The notes: a model not told the origin generated them from the sequence alone. Counted from the stretch's first letter, positions 40,250 to 48,915 are shown. The stretch is DNA of 64,000 bases from Actinomyces timonensis DSM 23838 (GCF_000295095.1 NZ_JH806633.1:62001-126000); one strand, 5' to 3'. Made by a program: numbers and translations.

Positions 40250-41742
40250 CCACCTCTCCCAAGCCCGATCAGTCCTGGACCACCGCCTCGACCGCCAAGG
40301 AGGAGGCCCCGATGGTGCTCGACGCCGCGCACCTCGACGCCCGGCTCAACCGCCTGCGGGCCGCCATCGACTCCTGCCCGACGGAGGTCCCCGCCTCCCT
40401 CGCCCTGCCCGCGCGCACCAGTCTGGAGGAGGTCGGCGAGCGCCTGGTCCTGGGCGTGGACCACACTGTCGTGGCTCTCCTGGGAGGAACCGGCTCGGGG
40501 AAGTCCTCGCTCTTCAACGCCCTGTCGGGCCTGCAGTTCGCCGATGTGGGCGCCCGCCGCCCCACCACCTCGGAGTCCGCTGCCTGCACCTGGGGCGATG
40601 ACGCCGTCGCCCTGCTGGACTTCCTGGGGGTCAACGACGAGCGCCGCATCCGCCGCGAGTCCCTCCTCGACGCCGACGACGAGGACGAGCTCGCCGGGCT
40701 CGTTCTCCTCGACGTCCCCGACTACGACTCGGTGACCACTGAGCACGCCCTCCAGGTGGACCGGCTCGTGCCCCTGGCCGATGTGCTCGTATGGGTGGTC
40801 GACCCGCAGAAGTACGCCGACGCCGCCCTCCACGAGGGCTATCTGCGCGGACTTGGCGCCCGCCAGGAGGACATGCTGCTGCTCGTCAACCAGGTCGACA
40901 CCCTGCCCCCCGGTGGGCAGGAGCGGCTCCTTCGCGACATCCGCTCCCTGCTGGACTCCGACGGGCTCCACGAGGTCCGGGTCATCCCCGTCTCCGCGGT
41001 CCGGGGCGACAACCTCACCGAGGTCCGCGACATCCTCATCGAGCGGGTTTCGCGCGAGTCCAACGCCGCGCGCACCGCCTCCGCCGAGCTCGACGCCATC
41101 TGCCTGCGACTGCGACCCGCCGCCGCGGCGCACCCCGTGGGCACCTCGCCCGAGCACGAGGCCGCCGCCGTCGAGGCCCTCATCCACGCCTCGGGCGCGC
41201 GCGCCGTGGAGGCCTCTATCCGCGAGGGGCTGGCGCGGCCGCTGCCGCGCGCCCTGGCCCGCCCGGAGACCCCCTCCCGCCCGGCCGTGACCGCCATCCG
41301 CACCACCTGGATGCGCCGCACCACAGAGGGATTGCCCGCCGCGTGGCTGAGCAGCGTCGACGCCGAGGTCATGAGCCCGGAGACCCTGGCCGCCCAGACC
41401 GCTGAGGCCGTCGGCTCGATCCGCCTGCCCGGGCACCGGTCGCCGATCATCGAGCTCGGCTGGTGGGGCGGGCTCGTGGCCACCCTCCTGGGACTCGCCT
41501 GGGGAGGCCTCATGATCGCGCAGGGCGGCAACTTCCTCCTCCCCATCGCGCTGCTCGTCCTGGGTGCCCTGCTCTTCCTGTGGTCCGGCGCCCGGCGCAT
41601 CGCCCGCGCCGACCAGGAGGCCAACGACTACGCGGACCGGGTGCGCGAGAGACTGGCCGTCGTCGCCGCTCGGGGCCTGACCACGCCCGCGCAGGGAGTG
41701 CTCGCCCGCCACAGGGAGCTGCGCGAGGCGCTGCGCGTCTGA
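40246..41742 (+). CDS. Membrane-anchored dynamin-like/YfjP-type GTPase
   Basis: A 498-residue GTPase from ATG 40246: P-loop GGTGSGKSSLFNAL (about residues 83-96), switch RRPTTSE, DVPDYDSV (G3), NQVDTL (G4). Two C-terminal membrane segments lie near residues 405-445 (WWGGLVATLLGLAWGGLMIAQ; FLLPIALLVLGALLFLW). It pairs with the previous GTPase; tandem bacterial dynamin-like proteins act on membranes, as in sporulation septation in Streptomyces. Here a membrane-remodelling or envelope role is inferred. Confidence 0.8.
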   Translation: MTTSPKPDQSWTTASTAKEEAPMVLDAAHLDARLNRLRAAIDSCPTEVPASLALPARTSLEEVGERLVLGVDHTVVALLGGTGSGKSSLFNALSGLQFADVGARRPTTSESAACTWGDDAVALLDFLGVNDERRIRRESLLDADDEDELAGLVLLDVPDYDSVTTEHALQVDRLVPLADVLVWVVDPQKYADAALHEGYLRGLGARQEDMLLLVNQVDTLPPGGQERLLRDIRSLLDSDGLHEVRVIPVSAVRGDNLTEVRDILIERVSRESNAARTASAELDAICLRLRPAAAAHPVGTSPEHEAAAVEALIHASGARAVEASIREGLARPLPRALARPETPSRPAVTAIRTTWMRRTTEGLPAAWLSSVDAEVMSPETLAAQTAEAVGSIRLPGHRSPIIELGWWGGLVATLLGLAWGGLMIAQGGNFLLPIALLVLGALLFLWSGARRIARADQEANDYADRVRERLAVVAARGLTTPAQGVLARHRELREALRV

Positions 41743-41863
41743 GCGCTGGCTGCTGGCGCGCCCGCTGCCGGGGCACCCGGGAACCACAGGCGCCGCCGCG
41801 CTCATCGCGCGCGCACGTCTGGGGGCGCATGGTCCACGGGGCTGGGGGTCTGCGGCACCGTGG

Positions 41864-41892
41864 GAGGGAACCGGCGCTCGGCCGGCTCCCTC
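41864..41892 (+). terminator. Hairpin between the GTPase pair and the SSB-like gene
   Basis: GAGGGAaCCGGC (41864-41875) pairs with GCCGGcTCCCTC (41881-41892) with one central mismatch and a 5-nt loop. It ends 16 nt before the SSB-like ATG, so it could terminate the GTPase transcript or act in the 5' leader. Confidence 0.45.
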
Positions 41893-41908
41893 ACCCACAG
41901 GAGTCATC

Positions 41909-42520
41909 ATGACGCACCAGCTCGACCTCACCATCCAGGGCACCCTGGGCACCAACCCCGTCCTCAGCTTCTCCGGGACCGATGAGCGGCGCCTGGCCTA
42001 CTGCCGCTTCCGGGTCGCGACCACCACCCGCCACCGCACGCGAACGGGCCAGTGGGTCGACGACCCGACGGTGTGGTTCACCGCCAAGTGCTGGGGGAGC
42101 CTGGCCCAGAACACCGCCGAGTCCCTGCGCAAGGGTGATCCCGTCCTCCTCACCGGCCGCATGACCCAGGAGGCGTGGGACTCGGGCAAGGGCGTCGTCA
42201 TCACCAATGTGCTCAGCCTCACCGCCGCCGGCCACGACCTCAGCCGCGGCTTCACCCGCTTCGCCCGGGTCCGCCGCGATGAGAACGGCAACGAGCTCCC
42301 CGACGCCCAGGCGACTCCTGCCACCCCTGCGAGCCCGACGAGCGCGACCACGCCCGGCGCCGCCAGCGCCGGATCGGCCGACGCCGTGGAGCCGGGCGCG
42401 CTCCCGGAGGCCCCGCTGCCGGCCGACCACTGGGAGGCGCCGGTCGAGCAGGAGGCCCCGGCCCAGCAGTCGGAGCCGCCCTACATCGTCGTCGACGACG
42501 AGGCCGCGCGGGAGGAGTAG
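41909..42520 (+). CDS. Chromosomal single-stranded DNA-binding protein paralogue
   Basis: A 203-residue SSB-family protein: OB fold over about residues 1-110 (TIQGTLGTNPVLSFSGTDERRLAYCRFRVATTTRHR, VWFTAKCWGSLAQNTAESLRKGDPVLLTGRM), then an Ala/Pro/Glu-rich tail that lacks the DxxPF tip. Actinobacteria often carry a second SSB for special roles. It stands alone after the GTPases with its own AGGAG. Because the acidic tip is missing, it is probably not the replicative SSB. Confidence 0.8.
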   Translation: MTHQLDLTIQGTLGTNPVLSFSGTDERRLAYCRFRVATTTRHRTRTGQWVDDPTVWFTAKCWGSLAQNTAESLRKGDPVLLTGRMTQEAWDSGKGVVITNVLSLTAAGHDLSRGFTRFARVRRDENGNELPDAQATPATPASPTSATTPGAASAGSADAVEPGALPEAPLPADHWEAPVEQEAPAQQSEPPYIVVDDEAAREE

Positions 42521-42523
42521 TGG

Positions 42524-42540
42524 CCCGGCGATCCGCCGGG
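42524..42540 (+). terminator. Terminator after the SSB-like gene
   Basis: CCCGGCG-ATC-CGCCGGG, a perfect 7-bp stem followed by ATTT, directly after the stop at 42520 and before a convergent gene. Confidence 0.6.
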
Positions 42541-42569
42541 ATTTCCCGCGCCGCTCAGGCCCGAGCCAC

Positions 42570-43106
42570 TCAGACCTGAGTGACGAGGGGGTCGAGGTCA
42601 GCGGGGTGCGCCACCCGCAGCACCTCGATGAGCGCGCGCGTCATCATCTCAGCGGCCCGGGCGGCGTCGTCGAAGGCCTGGCGCATGACCTCGCCGTCGC
42701 TGGCCCACCCCAGGGCGCCGAGTGCCTGCCGCATCGCGTCGTCGAGGAGGAACCTGCCCGCCTCGTCGAGGATCGGCAGGTCCACCTCGACCCCGCCGCC
42801 GCGCCCGAGCACGATCATCCCCGGCACCTCGGGGGAGGCCTCCGGGCGGTGCCGTGCGCCGAGAATCGCGCGCAGCCCCCGGCGCCGGCCGAGGGCCTCC
42901 TGGTCGGCCACGGGAGCCGGCGCGGTGATGAGGATCATCGTCCCCGCGGGGAAGAGGGGGCCCGGTGACGAGGGGGTGACCGGGGCCCCGCCGCCCAGGG
43001 CCGCCAGGAAGTCGGCCAGCGACGGCGTGAAACGGGCCCATGACCCCTGATCCACCATCGAGGTGAAGGGGTCGTTCGCGGCGGTCGGCGCCTCCTGGTC
43101 ATTCAT
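42570..43106 (-). CDS. Hypothetical protein, convergent with SSB
   Basis: A 178-residue soluble protein from ATG 43106 ([14 protein letters not shown]). The N-terminal part ([19 protein letters not shown]) and the compact C-terminal helices suggest a small chaperone-like or binding protein; no family is recognised with confidence. Divergent from ftsE across about 160 bp. Confidence 0.6.
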   Translation of the reverse strand: MNDQEAPTAANDPFTSMVDQGSWARFTPSLADFLAALGGGAPVTPSSPGPLFPAGTMILITAPAPVADQEALGRRRGLRAILGARHRPEASPEVPGMIVLGRGGGVEVDLPILDEAGRFLLDDAMRQALGALGWASDGEVMRQAFDDAARAAEMMTRALIEVLRVAHPADLDPLVTQV

Positions 43107-43269
43107 GGCGCCCAGGCTAGCGGGCGGGCGGTCCTGTGGGCCGGGCGGATCACAGGGATGTCGCCTTGCTCGCGCCGGGCGTGTCATGGGCCGGATTCGT
43201 CCTCACCCTGCGTACCGTGGCGGTGACCGGCGCGCATTGGCGCCTGTGCCAGCCAGGAGCGATCCACCG

Positions 43270-43959
43270 ATGATCCGATTCGACCATGTCTCCAAGGTCT
43301 ACAAACGAGGAGCCCGTCCCGCGCTCGACGATGTCGACATCGAGATCGAGCGCGGCGAGTTCGTGTTCCTCGTGGGCGCCTCCGGCTCCGGGAAGTCGAC
43401 CTTCCTGCGCCTGACCCTGCGCGAGGAGCGCCCCACCTCGGGGAAGGTCCACGCCCTGGGCAGGGACCTGTCGCAGATCTCCACCTGGAAGGTCCCCCAG
43501 CTGCGCCGCGAGATGGGCTTCGTCTTCCAGGACTTCCGCCTGCTGGAGACCAAGCCGGTCGCCGAGAACGTCGCCCTGGCCGCCCAGGTCATCGGCAAGC
43601 CGAGCCACTACATCCGCACGGCCGTGCCCGAGGCCCTCAAGCTCGTCGGCCTGTCCGGCAAGGAGAAGCGCCTCCCGCACGAGCTCTCCGGCGGCGAGCA
43701 GCAGCGCGTCGCCATCGCCCGGGCCATGGTCAACCGCCCCAAGCTGCTCCTGGCCGATGAGCCCACCGGCAACCTCGACCCCTCGACCTCCGTGGGCATC
43801 ATGCGCCTCCTGGACCGGATCAACCGCCAGGGGACCACGGTGGTCATGGCCACCCACGATGACGAGATCGTCGATCAGATGCGCAAGCGGGTGATCGAGC
43901 TCAAGAGCGGCAAGGTCGTTCGCGACCAGGACCGCGGCGTCTACGGCTCGGACCGCTGA
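43270..43959 (+). CDS. ftsE: Cell division ATP-binding protein FtsE
   Basis: A 229-residue ABC ATPase: Walker A GASGSGKS (about residues 35-42), Q-loop FVFQDFRLL, signature LSGGEQQR, Walker [13 protein letters not shown], switch His in ATHDDE. Length and the FtsE-specific start [11 protein letters not shown] match. With FtsX it forms the complex that drives peptidoglycan hydrolase activity at the septum. It is 12 nt upstream of ftsX. Confidence 0.95.
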   Translation: MIRFDHVSKVYKRGARPALDDVDIEIERGEFVFLVGASGSGKSTFLRLTLREERPTSGKVHALGRDLSQISTWKVPQLRREMGFVFQDFRLLETKPVAENVALAAQVIGKPSHYIRTAVPEALKLVGLSGKEKRLPHELSGGEQQRVAIARAMVNRPKLLLADEPTGNLDPSTSVGIMRLLDRINRQGTTVVMATHDDEIVDQMRKRVIELKSGKVVRDQDRGVYGSDR

Positions 43960-43971
43960 GGAGAACCACTG

Positions 43972-44889
43972 ATGAGATTCCGCCTGATCACCGCCGAGAC
44001 CTTCAAAGGGCTGTCCCGGAACGTCGCCATGACGATCTCGGTCATCCTCGTGTCCTTCGTCTCCCTGCTCTTCGTCGGCTCCGCCGCCCTCCTGCAGTCC
44101 CAGATCTCCACCATGAAGGGGGACTGGTACGACAAGGTCGAGGTGACGGTCTACATGTGCCCGCCGTCGTCCGCCCGCGCCGAGTGCGCCGCCGGCGAGG
44201 CCACGCAGGCGCAGATCGACGCCGTCGAGCAGCTCGTCAGCTCCGAGGCGCTGGCTCCCTACGTCAAGGAGTACACGATCGAGTCGAAGGCCGAGGCCTA
44301 CGCCAGGTTCATGAAGGCCTACGGCAACTCCTCCATCGGGCGCACCGCCACGGAGGAGATGATGCCGGTCTCCTTCCGCATCAAGCTCAACGACCCCGAG
44401 AAGTACCAGGTGGTCGACGAGCAGTTCACGGGGCGCGACGGCGTCGAGCGCGTCGTCGACCAGCGCTCCACCCTCGACCCCCTCTTCCTGGTCATGAACC
44501 GCGCCACCTGGATCACCGGGGGCCTGGCGGCGATCATGGCGCTGGCGGCGGTCCTCCTCATCTCGACGACGATCCGCCTGTCCGCGATGAGCCGCTCCAA
44601 GGAGACGAGCATCATGCGGCTGGTGGGCGCCTCGAACCTGTTCATACAGCTGCCCTTCATCCTGGAGGGCGTCATCGCGGCGCTCATCGGGGCGCTGATG
44701 GCCATCGGCGCGCTGTGGCTCGGCGTGTACTACATCGTCGAGCACTGGCTGGGCCGCTCGGTGACCTTCACCACCGCCTTCATCCGGACCAGTGAGGTGC
44801 TCTACATCGCTCCCTGGCTCATCCTGGCCGCCGTCGCGCTGGCCGCGATCTCCTCGGCCGCCTCCCTGTCGAAGTACACGAGGGTGTGA
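43972..44889 (+). CDS. ftsX: Cell division protein FtsX
   Basis: A 305-residue four-pass membrane protein. TM1 is at about residues 22-45 (VAMTISVILVSFVSLLFVGSAALL); a large extracytoplasmic loop (about 50-175) contains a CPPSSARAEC cysteine pair; TM2-4 lie in the C-terminal half. The extracellular loop normally binds the hydrolase partner, here probably the M23 protein encoded next. Confidence 0.95.
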   Translation: MRFRLITAETFKGLSRNVAMTISVILVSFVSLLFVGSAALLQSQISTMKGDWYDKVEVTVYMCPPSSARAECAAGEATQAQIDAVEQLVSSEALAPYVKEYTIESKAEAYARFMKAYGNSSIGRTATEEMMPVSFRIKLNDPEKYQVVDEQFTGRDGVERVVDQRSTLDPLFLVMNRATWITGGLAAIMALAAVLLISTTIRLSAMSRSKETSIMRLVGASNLFIQLPFILEGVIAALIGALMAIGALWLGVYYIVEHWLGRSVTFTTAFIRTSEVLYIAPWLILAAVALAAISSAASLSKYTRV

Positions 44890-44892
44890 ACC

Positions 44893-46173
44893 ATGTCCCG
44901 CCGGAGCCTCCCCATCCTTCTCGCGGCAGCCCTGTGCCTGACTCCCATCTCCTCCGCCCTGGCGGACGACCGATCCGACGCCGTCGATGAGCAGAACGAG
45001 GCGCAGCGTAAGCAGGCCGAGCTGGCCTCCTCCCTGGAGGGGGTCTCCGCGGACCTGGGGCAGGCGTACATCGACTTGCAGAACGCCCAGACCAGCCTGT
45101 CGAACGCCGAGACGGAACTGAAGACCGCCGAGACGACCCTCAAGGAGAAGGAACGCGAGCAGAAGACCGCCGCCGACCGCCTCACGATCGCCCAGGACTC
45201 CCTGGACCAGATCACCGCGGAGGCCTCCTCCTCGCAGGCGACCGCTGACGAGACCTCCGGCTCCGTGGCCCAGCTCGTCGTGTCCACCTACCAGGGCGAC
45301 ACCTCGGTGACCTCCCTGACCTACGTGCTGGAGTCGGGCTCGGCCGAGGAGCTGAGCTCGCGCGCCGAGACCATGCAGATCGCCTCCGGTGTCCAGGAGT
45401 CGGTGCTCTCGGCTGCGGAGGCCAAGCGCGCCCAGGACGCCAACCGCAAGGCCCGCCAGGACGCGGCCACCAGCCGGGTCGCCACCCTCAAGGCCGACGC
45501 CGACGCCGCCGCCACCGCCGCCCAGACCGCGCGCGACGACGCCAAGACCAAGCGGGACAACGTCTCCACCCTCACCACCCAGAAGGCCAAGGCCGCCTCC
45601 GACTTGGAGGCCCGCAAGAGCGACCTCGAGTCCCAGCAGGCCCAGGCCGCCAAGGACGCCGACGCCGCCGCGGCCAAGATCGCGGAGATCGACGCCAAGA
45701 ACCGCGCCGCCTACGCGGCCGGGCAGACGGGGGTCTCCTCGGACTCCATCGCCGCGGACTCCCTGGGCTCGGGCTACATCGGCCACCCGATCTCCGGGCC
45801 GCTCACCGTCACCTCGCCCTTCGGTTTCCGCATCCACCCCGTCACCGGGGTCGGCGTGGGCCACCAGGGCACCGACTTCGCCGCCTCCGAGGGCACCCCG
45901 CAGTACGCGGCGGTCTCCGGCACGGCCACCTACTGGGACTCCCCGTCCTGCGGTATCGGCATCGACATCAACGCCGGGTACATCGACGGGCACTCCTACG
46001 TCATCACCCTGTGCCACCTCTCCGGGCGGGCGATCGCGGACGGCCAGTACGTCAACCGCGGCGACGTCGTCGGGTATACCGGCTCGACGGGCTACGCGAC
46101 AGGCCCGCACGTCCACTTCCAGGTCGCGCAGGACGGCGTCTACATCGACCCCATGACCCTGCCCGGCTTCTGA
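44893..46173 (+). CDS. Secreted coiled-coil M23 peptidase (FtsEX partner)
   Basis: A 426-residue protein with a signal peptide (cleavage after LADD region, about residue 24), a long coiled coil (about 27-270, rich in Ala/Asp/Glu/Lys), and a C-terminal LytM/M23 domain (about 295-426): GVGHQGTDFAA with zinc ligands H and D, and TGPHVHFQV with the HxH pair, all present. Resembles EnvC/PcsB-type partners activated by FtsEX, but here with an intact metal site, so it should itself cut peptidoglycan crosslinks. It begins four bases after ftsX. Confidence 0.9.
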   Translation: MSRRSLPILLAAALCLTPISSALADDRSDAVDEQNEAQRKQAELASSLEGVSADLGQAYIDLQNAQTSLSNAETELKTAETTLKEKEREQKTAADRLTIAQDSLDQITAEASSSQATADETSGSVAQLVVSTYQGDTSVTSLTYVLESGSAEELSSRAETMQIASGVQESVLSAAEAKRAQDANRKARQDAATSRVATLKADADAAATAAQTARDDAKTKRDNVSTLTTQKAKAASDLEARKSDLESQQAQAAKDADAAAAKIAEIDAKNRAAYAAGQTGVSSDSIAADSLGSGYIGHPISGPLTVTSPFGFRIHPVTGVGVGHQGTDFAASEGTPQYAAVSGTATYWDSPSCGIGIDINAGYIDGHSYVITLCHLSGRAIADGQYVNRGDVVGYTGSTGYATGPHVHFQVAQDGVYIDPMTLPGF

Positions 46174-46341
46174 GCCGAGGGCGGAGCGCCCAGCGCGCGA
46201 AGGGGCTCCTGCACGAATGGCGCGCGCGAAGGGGCCCGCGCGGCGCGTAGACTCTCCAGTCCGCGCGCCGCGCCCGCCTCCGGCACCAACCGGGGCCACT
46301 CGGCGCGGCGAGCGCATCGGATGAACCGGAGGGAGACGACC

Positions 46342-46884
46342 ATGGCCGCATCAGGCAGGGCGGGGCAGGGCAAGCCCAAGAAGCCGACACCCGGCGAGCG
46401 CGCCAAGGCCGCCTCGGACGCCCACAAGACGATCGCCCGCAACAAGAAGGCGAGCCACGACTACTTCATCGAGGACCGCTACGAGGCGGGCCTGGCGCTC
46501 ACCGGCACGGAGGTCAAGGCCCTGCGCATGGGACGGGCGTCGCTCACCGAGGCGTGGATCGAGATCGACCGCAATGGCGAGGCCTGGCTGCAGGGCGCCT
46601 ATATCCCCGAGTACCTCCAGGGCACGTGGAACAACCACGCCCCGCGCCGCAAGCGCAAGCTCCTCCTGCACCGCGCCGAGCTCGCCAAGCTCGCCATGCG
46701 CGTGTCCGCCAAGGGCTACACCATCGTCCCCCTTGAGCTCTACTTCATCGGCGGGCGGGCGAAGCTCGAGATCGCCCTGGCGCGCGGCAAGCAGGACTGG
46801 GACAAGCGCCAGGCGCTGCGGGAGGCCCAGGACAACCGCGAGGCGCACCGCGCCATGGCGGCCGCCAACCGCCGTCGGGGCTGA
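46342..46884 (+). CDS. smpB: SsrA-binding protein SmpB
   Basis: A 180-residue protein: [55 protein letters not shown], and a basic C-terminal tail ([25 protein letters not shown]). It binds tmRNA and takes part in trans-translation to rescue stalled ribosomes. ATG 46342 with GGAGGGAG upstream is chosen over an ATG seven codons earlier. ssrA lies about 150 bp downstream. Confidence 0.96.
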   Translation: MAASGRAGQGKPKKPTPGERAKAASDAHKTIARNKKASHDYFIEDRYEAGLALTGTEVKALRMGRASLTEAWIEIDRNGEAWLQGAYIPEYLQGTWNNHAPRRKRKLLLHRAELAKLAMRVSAKGYTIVPLELYFIGGRAKLEIALARGKQDWDKRQALREAQDNREAHRAMAAANRRRG

Positions 46885-46954
46885 GGGCCGGGCGGGCTGG
46901 GGCCCGGGCCACTGGGCTGCCCGGAGGCTGCCTGGAGACGGCTTGGAGGCTGCC

Positions 46955-46984
46955 TGGACCGCCTCGCGGGCCGACTGCTATGAT
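46955..46984 (+). promoter_or_regulatory. Possible ssrA promoter
   Basis: A good -10, TATGAT (46979-46984), with a weak -35 (TGGACC, 46955-46960, 18-bp spacing) about 50 nt before the tmRNA 5' end; the leader would be removed by RNase P. Confidence 0.35.
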
Positions 46985-47036
46985 GAGCAGCCGCCCGGGG
47001 CCCGCTCGTCGAGCCGGCTCGCGGTACAACTCCATA

Positions 47037-47404
47037 GGGGATGATCGGTTTCGACGACGGTCATGGGTTCAGGAGAAGCGGGCCGAGGATGCGCAGTCAT
47101 CTCGTCAACGCTCTGCGCGAACCTATAGGTGCCGATAACACTCGCACCGACTTCGCCCTCGCCGCCTGAGCGAGCCTCGAAGTCCGTCAGCCCGGGGATC
47201 GCTTCCGCCCCGGTTCCTGGCGTCATCTAGGGAGCCACTGCTGAGGAACCGTGTCGGTAGGTTCCTCGGGACTCCTCATCGACTGAGCCCGTCGGCGTCC
47301 TTGCTCGCGTGAGACGCCGGGGCTGAGAAACTCAAAAGCGAGCTGCGCCCGGAGAAGTCCTGTTGCATGCCCGTCGGACCGGGGTTCGATTCCCCGCATC
47401 TCCA
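47037..47404 (+). ncRNA. ssrA: tmRNA (ssrA)
   Basis: The 5' end GGGGATGATCGGTTTCGAC and the 3' end GGGGTTCGATTCCCCGCATCTCC-A fold into the tRNA-like domain: acceptor GGGGATG pairs with CATCTCC, and the T-arm has a 4-5-bp stem. The tag frame is at 47131-47169, ADNTRTDFALAA then TGA. CCA is not encoded. Length about 368 nt is normal. It works with the SmpB encoded just upstream. Confidence 0.96.
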
Positions 47405-47411
47405 CTCACCT

Positions 47412-47448
47412 CTGAGGGCCCCGCACCACTCTGGTGCGGGGCCCTCAG
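47412..47448 (+). terminator. ssrA terminator (copy 1)
   Basis: A perfect 17-bp inverted repeat CTGAGGGCCCCGCACCA / TGGTGCGGGGCCCTCAG around CTC, 8 nt after tmRNA. An almost identical copy is at 48865-48900. The stretch 47449-47954 shows no convincing gene; it holds only GC-rich sequence with CCCGAACCC-type short repeats. Confidence 0.85.
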
Positions 47449-47954
47449 CGCGCTCGCGCCCGTCAGTCGAGGCGGGCACCGTGTGTTGGTTGGATACCGG
47501 GTTGTCGTTGCGATGGTGCCGGAATCGGCTTGATGGAGTCGGGGCTGGAGGGTCCCGCCCGCGCCTGCCCATGGGGCGCGGCCCGTCGTCGCCGCTGCGC
47601 GGGATTCGCTTCGTTGTGGACGTGTCTTGGGGTTGCCGACGCGCCCCGGGGGCACGTCCGCAACCCTGGCGCGCGTCCGCAAGTGTGGGGGGCGGGGTGT
47701 GAACCGTGTGAGCCCTGGTGAATCACTCTCCGATGGGTGGCCGCCGTGGCACTCTGGACGGGGTTTTGCCTGTCTGACCGGGGTCTTGCCCGTCACGACG
47801 GGGGCTGTGACCCCGTCCTGTGCCCCGAACCCCCGGCATGATCCCCGAACCCGCGTCGTGTCGCCCGAACCCCCGTACAGGCGGGCCGGACGGAACGCGC
47901 CCTGGGAGTTGCTGGCGACGCCGCGCCGTTGAAAGCAGCGCATGACCGTTGTGG

Positions 47955-48013
47955 GCAGCACTGGGCAGTCGAGAGCAGCGTTCCCCGTGCTGCTCTCAAC
48001 GGCCCAGTGCTGC
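47955..48013. repeat. Nested two-tier hairpin in noncoding DNA
   Basis: GCAGCACTGGGC (47955-47966) pairs with GCCCAGTGCTGC (48002-48013), and inside it GAGAGCAGC (47971-47979) pairs with GCTGCTCTC (47989-47997), separated by a symmetric 4x4 internal loop and capped by 9 nt. More GCTGCTC-type motifs follow to about 48055. Possibly a folded RNA or a recombination-site remnant. Confidence 0.7.
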
Positions 48014-48140
48014 TTTGAACGTCCCGCCGCTGCTCAAGATCTCCCGCCGCTGCTCTCGATGGGCGGCCGAGCGGACACGGCCGCGAGCACGACGGCGAGG
48101 CCGCTGCTTGGCGCGCCCCAACCCGGCGCGCGCCCACCGA

Positions 48141-48290
48141 ATGGCCATAGGCGCGGTGTCCTATCGTCGTCCTGACAGCACCACCCTCCATACTGTCGTT
48201 CCGCAGCACACTGGCGATATCCCAGCCGGAACTCTCGCCGCAATCGCTCGTGGTCTTGAGCCCGCACTCGGGAAAGGATGGCTCCGATGA
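48141..48290 (+). pseudogene. HicA toxin remnant lacking its N-terminus
   Basis: A 49-codon frame whose product, AVSYRRPDSTTLHTVVPQH followed by TGDIPAGTLAAIARGL, matches the C-terminal two thirds of HicA mRNA interferases (the P-H-x(2-4)-I-P-x-GTL motif). The N-terminal helix and the G-S-H segment with the catalytic His are missing; the frame upstream continues into unrelated Arg-rich sequence. It overlaps hicB by ATGA, the normal toxin-antitoxin layout. Truncation probably inactivates it. Confidence 0.6.
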
Positions 48291-48667
48291 CTGCCACCTA
48301 CAATGCCACCGTTACTCGCGAGGGCACCGCCTGGCTCGCCCAGGCTGACAATCTGCCCGAGGCCCACACCTGGGCCCCCACACTCGCGGCCCTGCGCACC
48401 GCCATCGCGGACGCCATTGCCCTTGCCGACGACCTGGACGACGCCGTCACCCCCCTCGTCCTCCTGTCCGCTGATCCCAGTCTTCCGTCCGAGGTCGCCA
48501 ATGCCATCGAGGTCGGCAACCGCCGCGCCCGACTCCGCGCCGCGGAGGCTGAGTTGAGGGCCGATACCCTCGCCACCGTCCACGACCTCCTCCAGGCCGG
48601 CTGCACCGTGCGAGACACCGCCGGCGCCGTCGGCCTCACCCCCGGTCGCATCACCCAGATCGCCTGA
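48287..48667 (+). CDS. HicB-like antitoxin with C-terminal HTH
   Basis: A 126-residue protein from ATG 48287 (ATGA overlap). Residues 1-50 are a HicB fold (TATYNATVTREGTAWLAQ, LPEAHTWAPTLAALRTAIADAIALA); residues about 95-126 are an HTH (LLQAGCTVRDTAGAVGLTPGRITQIA). HicB binds and neutralises HicA and represses its own operon. It appears intact although its toxin is truncated, so it may now be an orphan regulator. Confidence 0.7.
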   Translation: MTATYNATVTREGTAWLAQADNLPEAHTWAPTLAALRTAIADAIALADDLDDAVTPLVLLSADPSLPSEVANAIEVGNRRARLRAAEAELRADTLATVHDLLQAGCTVRDTAGAVGLTPGRITQIA

Positions 48668-48735
48668 CCGCCGTCGCACTCGCCGCCTGATCGAGCCTTG
48701 AGGTCGCTGGCGCTGGGGCTCGATTCCCCACCATT
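48668..48735 (+). pseudogene. tmRNA-derived fragment
   Basis: CGCACTCGCCGCCTGA-TCGAGCC (48675-48697) parallels the tag end and following bases of the nearby ssrA (CGCCCTCGCCGCCTGA-GCGAGCC, 47154-47176), and the next 15 nt continue with few changes. A T-arm-like GGGG-CTCGATT-CCCC (48715-48729) follows almost at once, so the intervening pseudoknots are deleted. It looks like a decayed, internally deleted tmRNA copy. Confidence 0.55.
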
Positions 48736-48767
48736 CCCGCGCCCTCGGCCCGCAGAAACCGTCTCGG

Positions 48768-48814
48768 CCCGCTCCCGCGCCCTCAAACTGCGAGAATGAG
48801 GGCGCGGGAGCGGG
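48768..48814. terminator. 18-bp perfect hairpin
   Basis: Arms 48768-48785 and 48797-48814 are exact reverse complements around an 11-nt loop, about 100 nt after hicB. No U run; likely a bidirectional terminator for hicB. Confidence 0.65.
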
Positions 48815-48832
48815 ATGAGGGCGCAAACGCGT

Positions 48833-48860
48833 GCCGGGGCTCGATTCCCCACGTTCCACC
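48833..48860 (+). repeat. tRNA/tmRNA 3'-end-like fragment
   Basis: CCGGGG-CTCGATT-CCCC then ACGTTCCACC resembles a T-arm followed by an acceptor strand, matching the ssrA 3' end in the T-arm but not in the acceptor. Together with the terminator copy that follows, it forms the right-hand repeat of the segment downstream of ssrA. Confidence 0.5.
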
Positions 48861-48864
48861 AACG

Positions 48865-48900
48865 CTGAGGGCCCCGCACCACATGGTGCGGGGCCCTCAG
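48865..48900. terminator. Second copy of the ssrA-type terminator
   Basis: The same 17-bp arms as at 47412-47448, with a CA instead of CTC between them. The 20-odd bases after it (CGCGCTCACGCCCGGTCAGTCGAG) also match those after copy 1 with two differences. It terminates the leftward permease gene, whose stop lies in the shared stretch. Confidence 0.8.
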
Positions 48901-48915
48901 CGCGCTCACGCCCGG

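Noticed and set aside
43150-46317. 1055-codon minus-strand frame opposite ftsEX
   Set aside because: Low-complexity Gly/Asp/Val/Arg product; the plus strand encodes unmistakable FtsE, FtsX and M23 proteins.
47460-47940. Overlapping ORFs on both strands after ssrA
   Set aside because: None has a ribosome site, consistent codon bias or recognisable domain; they are Arg/Pro/Ser-rich frames of noncoding GC-rich DNA.
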